A stretch of DNA of 24,786 nt from Chthoniobacterales bacterium (GTDB taxonomy: Bacteria > Verrucomicrobiota > Verrucomicrobiia > Chthoniobacterales > UBA10450): contig JACCXL010000095.1 in assembly GCA_013697015.1 (NCBI GenBank), positions 1 to 24,786 of the forward strand. Reading direction: 5' to 3'. The notes beneath the pieces are model-generated. The model worked only from the letters and a program-made list of their open reading frames with translations. It did no database searches and was not told where the DNA came from. The stretch's first letter is position 1. The number at the start of each line of letters is the position of its first letter. This document shows positions 23,855-24,786 of this stretch, piece after piece. A program made the position numbers and the translations under genes.

Positions 23855-23866
23855 GATTTCGAAATC
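23855..23866. promoter_or_regulatory. Perfect 12-bp palindrome upstream of the STAS promoter
   Basis: GATTTCGAAATC lies 34 bp before the -35 of the STAS gene, a position where an activator could bind. Seen once only; function is a guess. Confidence 0.3.
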
Positions 23867-23900
23867 GCCGCATGGTGGTCGACGAAAAGGGGCGTCAGGT

Positions 23901-23928
23901 TTGACACTGAGAGCCGTGACCTTATAGT
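23901..23928 (+). promoter_or_regulatory. Sigma70-type promoter of the STAS gene
   Basis: Perfect TTGACA (23901-23906), 16-bp spacer, TATAGT (23923-23928). The predicted start is about 23935, leaving only some 7 bases before GTG 23942. Confidence 0.6.
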
Positions 23929-23941
23929 TTTTTAGTCAGTT

Positions 23942-24457
23942 GTGGAGTCATCGATTCAAGTAGGGGTAAATGGGCCGGCCGTCTGGGTAAGAGTAGAAGG
24001 CAAAGGGAGCTTCCTCAACAGTGGCAACTTCAAGGAGTTTGCCCGCGAGATGGTCAACCGCGGCTATCGGGAATTCGTCGTCGATTTGGAAAATTGCGTG
24101 ATGATGGATTCCACTTTCATGGGGACTCTGGCCGGCGTCGCGCTGCGCCTGAAAGAACTGGGGCAGGGGAATCTGCACGTGGTTCATTGTCGCCAGCGCA
24201 GCCGCGAGCTGTTGTCCGGGCTCGGCCTTGATCAGATTTTCGACATTCATGCGAATGGCAGTGCTGCGCCTGAATGTGAATTGTTAAAAAATCAACCGAA
24301 GCCCGCTTCCTCCGAAGGCGAGAAAGAGGAACGCGCGAAGGAAATGCTAGATGCGCATGAGGCCTTGTGCGAAGCAGCGCCAGAAAATCTCGCTCGGTTT
24401 AAAGACGTTCTCGATTTCCTTAAGCAAGATTTGCGTCACGAGACAGCGTCGAAGTAG
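23942..24457 (+). CDS. STAS-domain anti-sigma factor antagonist
   Basis: The protein is 171 aa from GTG 23942. Residues 1-105 form a STAS domain: the strand REFVVDLENC, then VMMDSTFMGTLAGVALRL, where S57 matches the serine phosphorylated in SpoIIAA/RsbV-type antagonists (DSS/DST), and NLHVVHCRQRSRELLSGLGL. A charged C-terminal extension (about 120-171) is not part of the domain. In partner switching, the unphosphorylated antagonist frees a sigma factor or other target from its kinase/anti-sigma factor, and a PP2C phosphatase reactivates it. The next gene, 16 bp downstream, begins as a membrane-GAF protein and may be that phosphatase. No kinase of the RsbW type is in view. Confidence 0.85.
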   Translation: MESSIQVGVNGPAVWVRVEGKGSFLNSGNFKEFAREMVNRGYREFVVDLENCVMMDSTFMGTLAGVALRLKELGQGNLHVVHCRQRSRELLSGLGLDQIFDIHANGSAAPECELLKNQPKPASSEGEKEERAKEMLDAHEALCEAAPENLARFKDVLDFLKQDLRHETASK

Positions 24458-24473
24458 TCCGGTCGCCGGCGCT

Positions 24474-24786
24474 ATGCTTTTCGTGTTCTTCGGACTGCTG
24501 CTCGCGTCTGTGGCGGGCTGGCTCTTTACCTGGCAACTGCAAGCGCGCCGAATTCGGCAGCTCGAGCTCTCCAAAGAGGAAATCCAAGTCGAGGAAACGC
24601 TCGTCTTCGATTTTCTGCACGGTCTCGGAGAAGCGTTCACGGAAACTATCCGCGCCGCGGATTTGCATCGATTGATCGTGGAAGGCGCCACGCGCATCCT
24701 CGATGCGCACGGCGGCGCGCTCTACATGATGGAACGGGCGGGCGGTAGGCTGGCGCCGGCATTTATTTCGAAAGGTTGTCCGCCCC
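24474..24786 (+). CDS. Membrane-anchored GAF-domain protein, 3' part outside window
   Basis: I read this frame from ATG 24474; it is open for 104 codons to the window end, so only the N-terminus is present. Residues 1-20 are a membrane helix (MLFVFFGLLLASVAGWLFTW), followed by a short coiled segment (RRIRQLELSKEEIQVEE) and the start of a GAF domain (FDFLHGLGEAF, DLHRLIVEGATRILDAHGG, ALYMMERAGGRLAPAFISKG). This N-terminal layout commonly precedes a PP2C/SpoIIE phosphatase in STAS-linked genes, or a kinase. The catalytic part cannot be seen, so the output is inferred from the neighbour only. Confidence 0.7.
   Translation, partial: MLFVFFGLLLASVAGWLFTWQLQARRIRQLELSKEEIQVEETLVFDFLHGLGEAFTETIRAADLHRLIVEGATRILDAHGGALYMMERAGGRLAPAFISKGCPP

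Noticed and set aside
1..24786. tRNA, rRNA, CRISPR array, transposase or phage genes
   Set aside because: I looked on both strands and saw no cloverleaf, regular spaced repeats or mobile-element protein motifs.

Overview
The window is high-GC DNA (roughly 60% by eye) densely packed with protein genes on both strands. It has no tRNA, rRNA, insertion sequence, phage gene or CRISPR array that I can see, and reads as an ordinary chromosome. Several traits together point to Verrucomicrobiota (Spartobacteria/Chthoniobacter-like), which is an inference: a small SWIB-domain protein, a Trp/Tyr-rich DUF6600-type lipoprotein, a proline-rich lipoprotein ending in DPYTDKVFLVP, a class II-like EPSP synthase, an ATP-dependent DNA ligase fused to a metallo-beta-lactamase nuclease, and an almost complete lack of Shine-Dalgarno sequences.

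Layout. 1-791 (-): a lipid A-type acyltransferase cut by the left edge, divergent from 857-2662 (+), a two-domain GT2 glycosyltransferase; they share a palindromic -10 box. 2724-6621 (+): an RmlC-like cupin, a methyltransferase, panC and nadB, the last three overlapping by a few bases; then a secreted Cys-containing protein (6727-7551). 7591-10190 (-): a polysaccharide deacetylase followed 8 bp later by a dynamin-like GTPase. 10386-12278 (+): a REC-PAS-kinase-REC hybrid sensor. 12305-14411 (-): an exported thioredoxin, the SWIB protein and a REC-PP2C (RsbU-type) phosphatase. 14412-14759 is a 348-bp non-coding stretch holding four perfect GC hairpins and a separate operator-like dyad on a promoter. 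14760-18290 (+): lipoprotein, aroA, cmk, plsC and a small membrane protein. 18366-20426 (+): the DUF6600-type lipoprotein. 20431-23151 (-): the nuclease-ligase fusion. 23253-24786 (+): an exported protein, a STAS anti-sigma-factor antagonist, and the start of a membrane/GAF protein cut by the right edge.

How the genes fit. Envelope building recurs: lipid A acylation, glycan transfer, sugar epimerase-like cupin, polysaccharide deacetylation, phospholipid acylation and two lipoproteins. panC-nadB is a cofactor pair whose substrates both trace to aspartate, and aroA-cmk-plsC is a housekeeping run. Signalling is by two-component and partner-switching parts (hybrid kinase, REC-PP2C, STAS plus GAF protein).

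Signals not explained by the genes: an exact 13-mer, TTTGCCTAACGAG, found four times in unrelated contexts; the hairpin cluster at 14500-14604; a dyad overlapping the lipoprotein promoter; promoters placed so close to start codons that leaderless translation is likely; and an alanine in AroA where glyphosate-insensitive EPSP synthases carry one.
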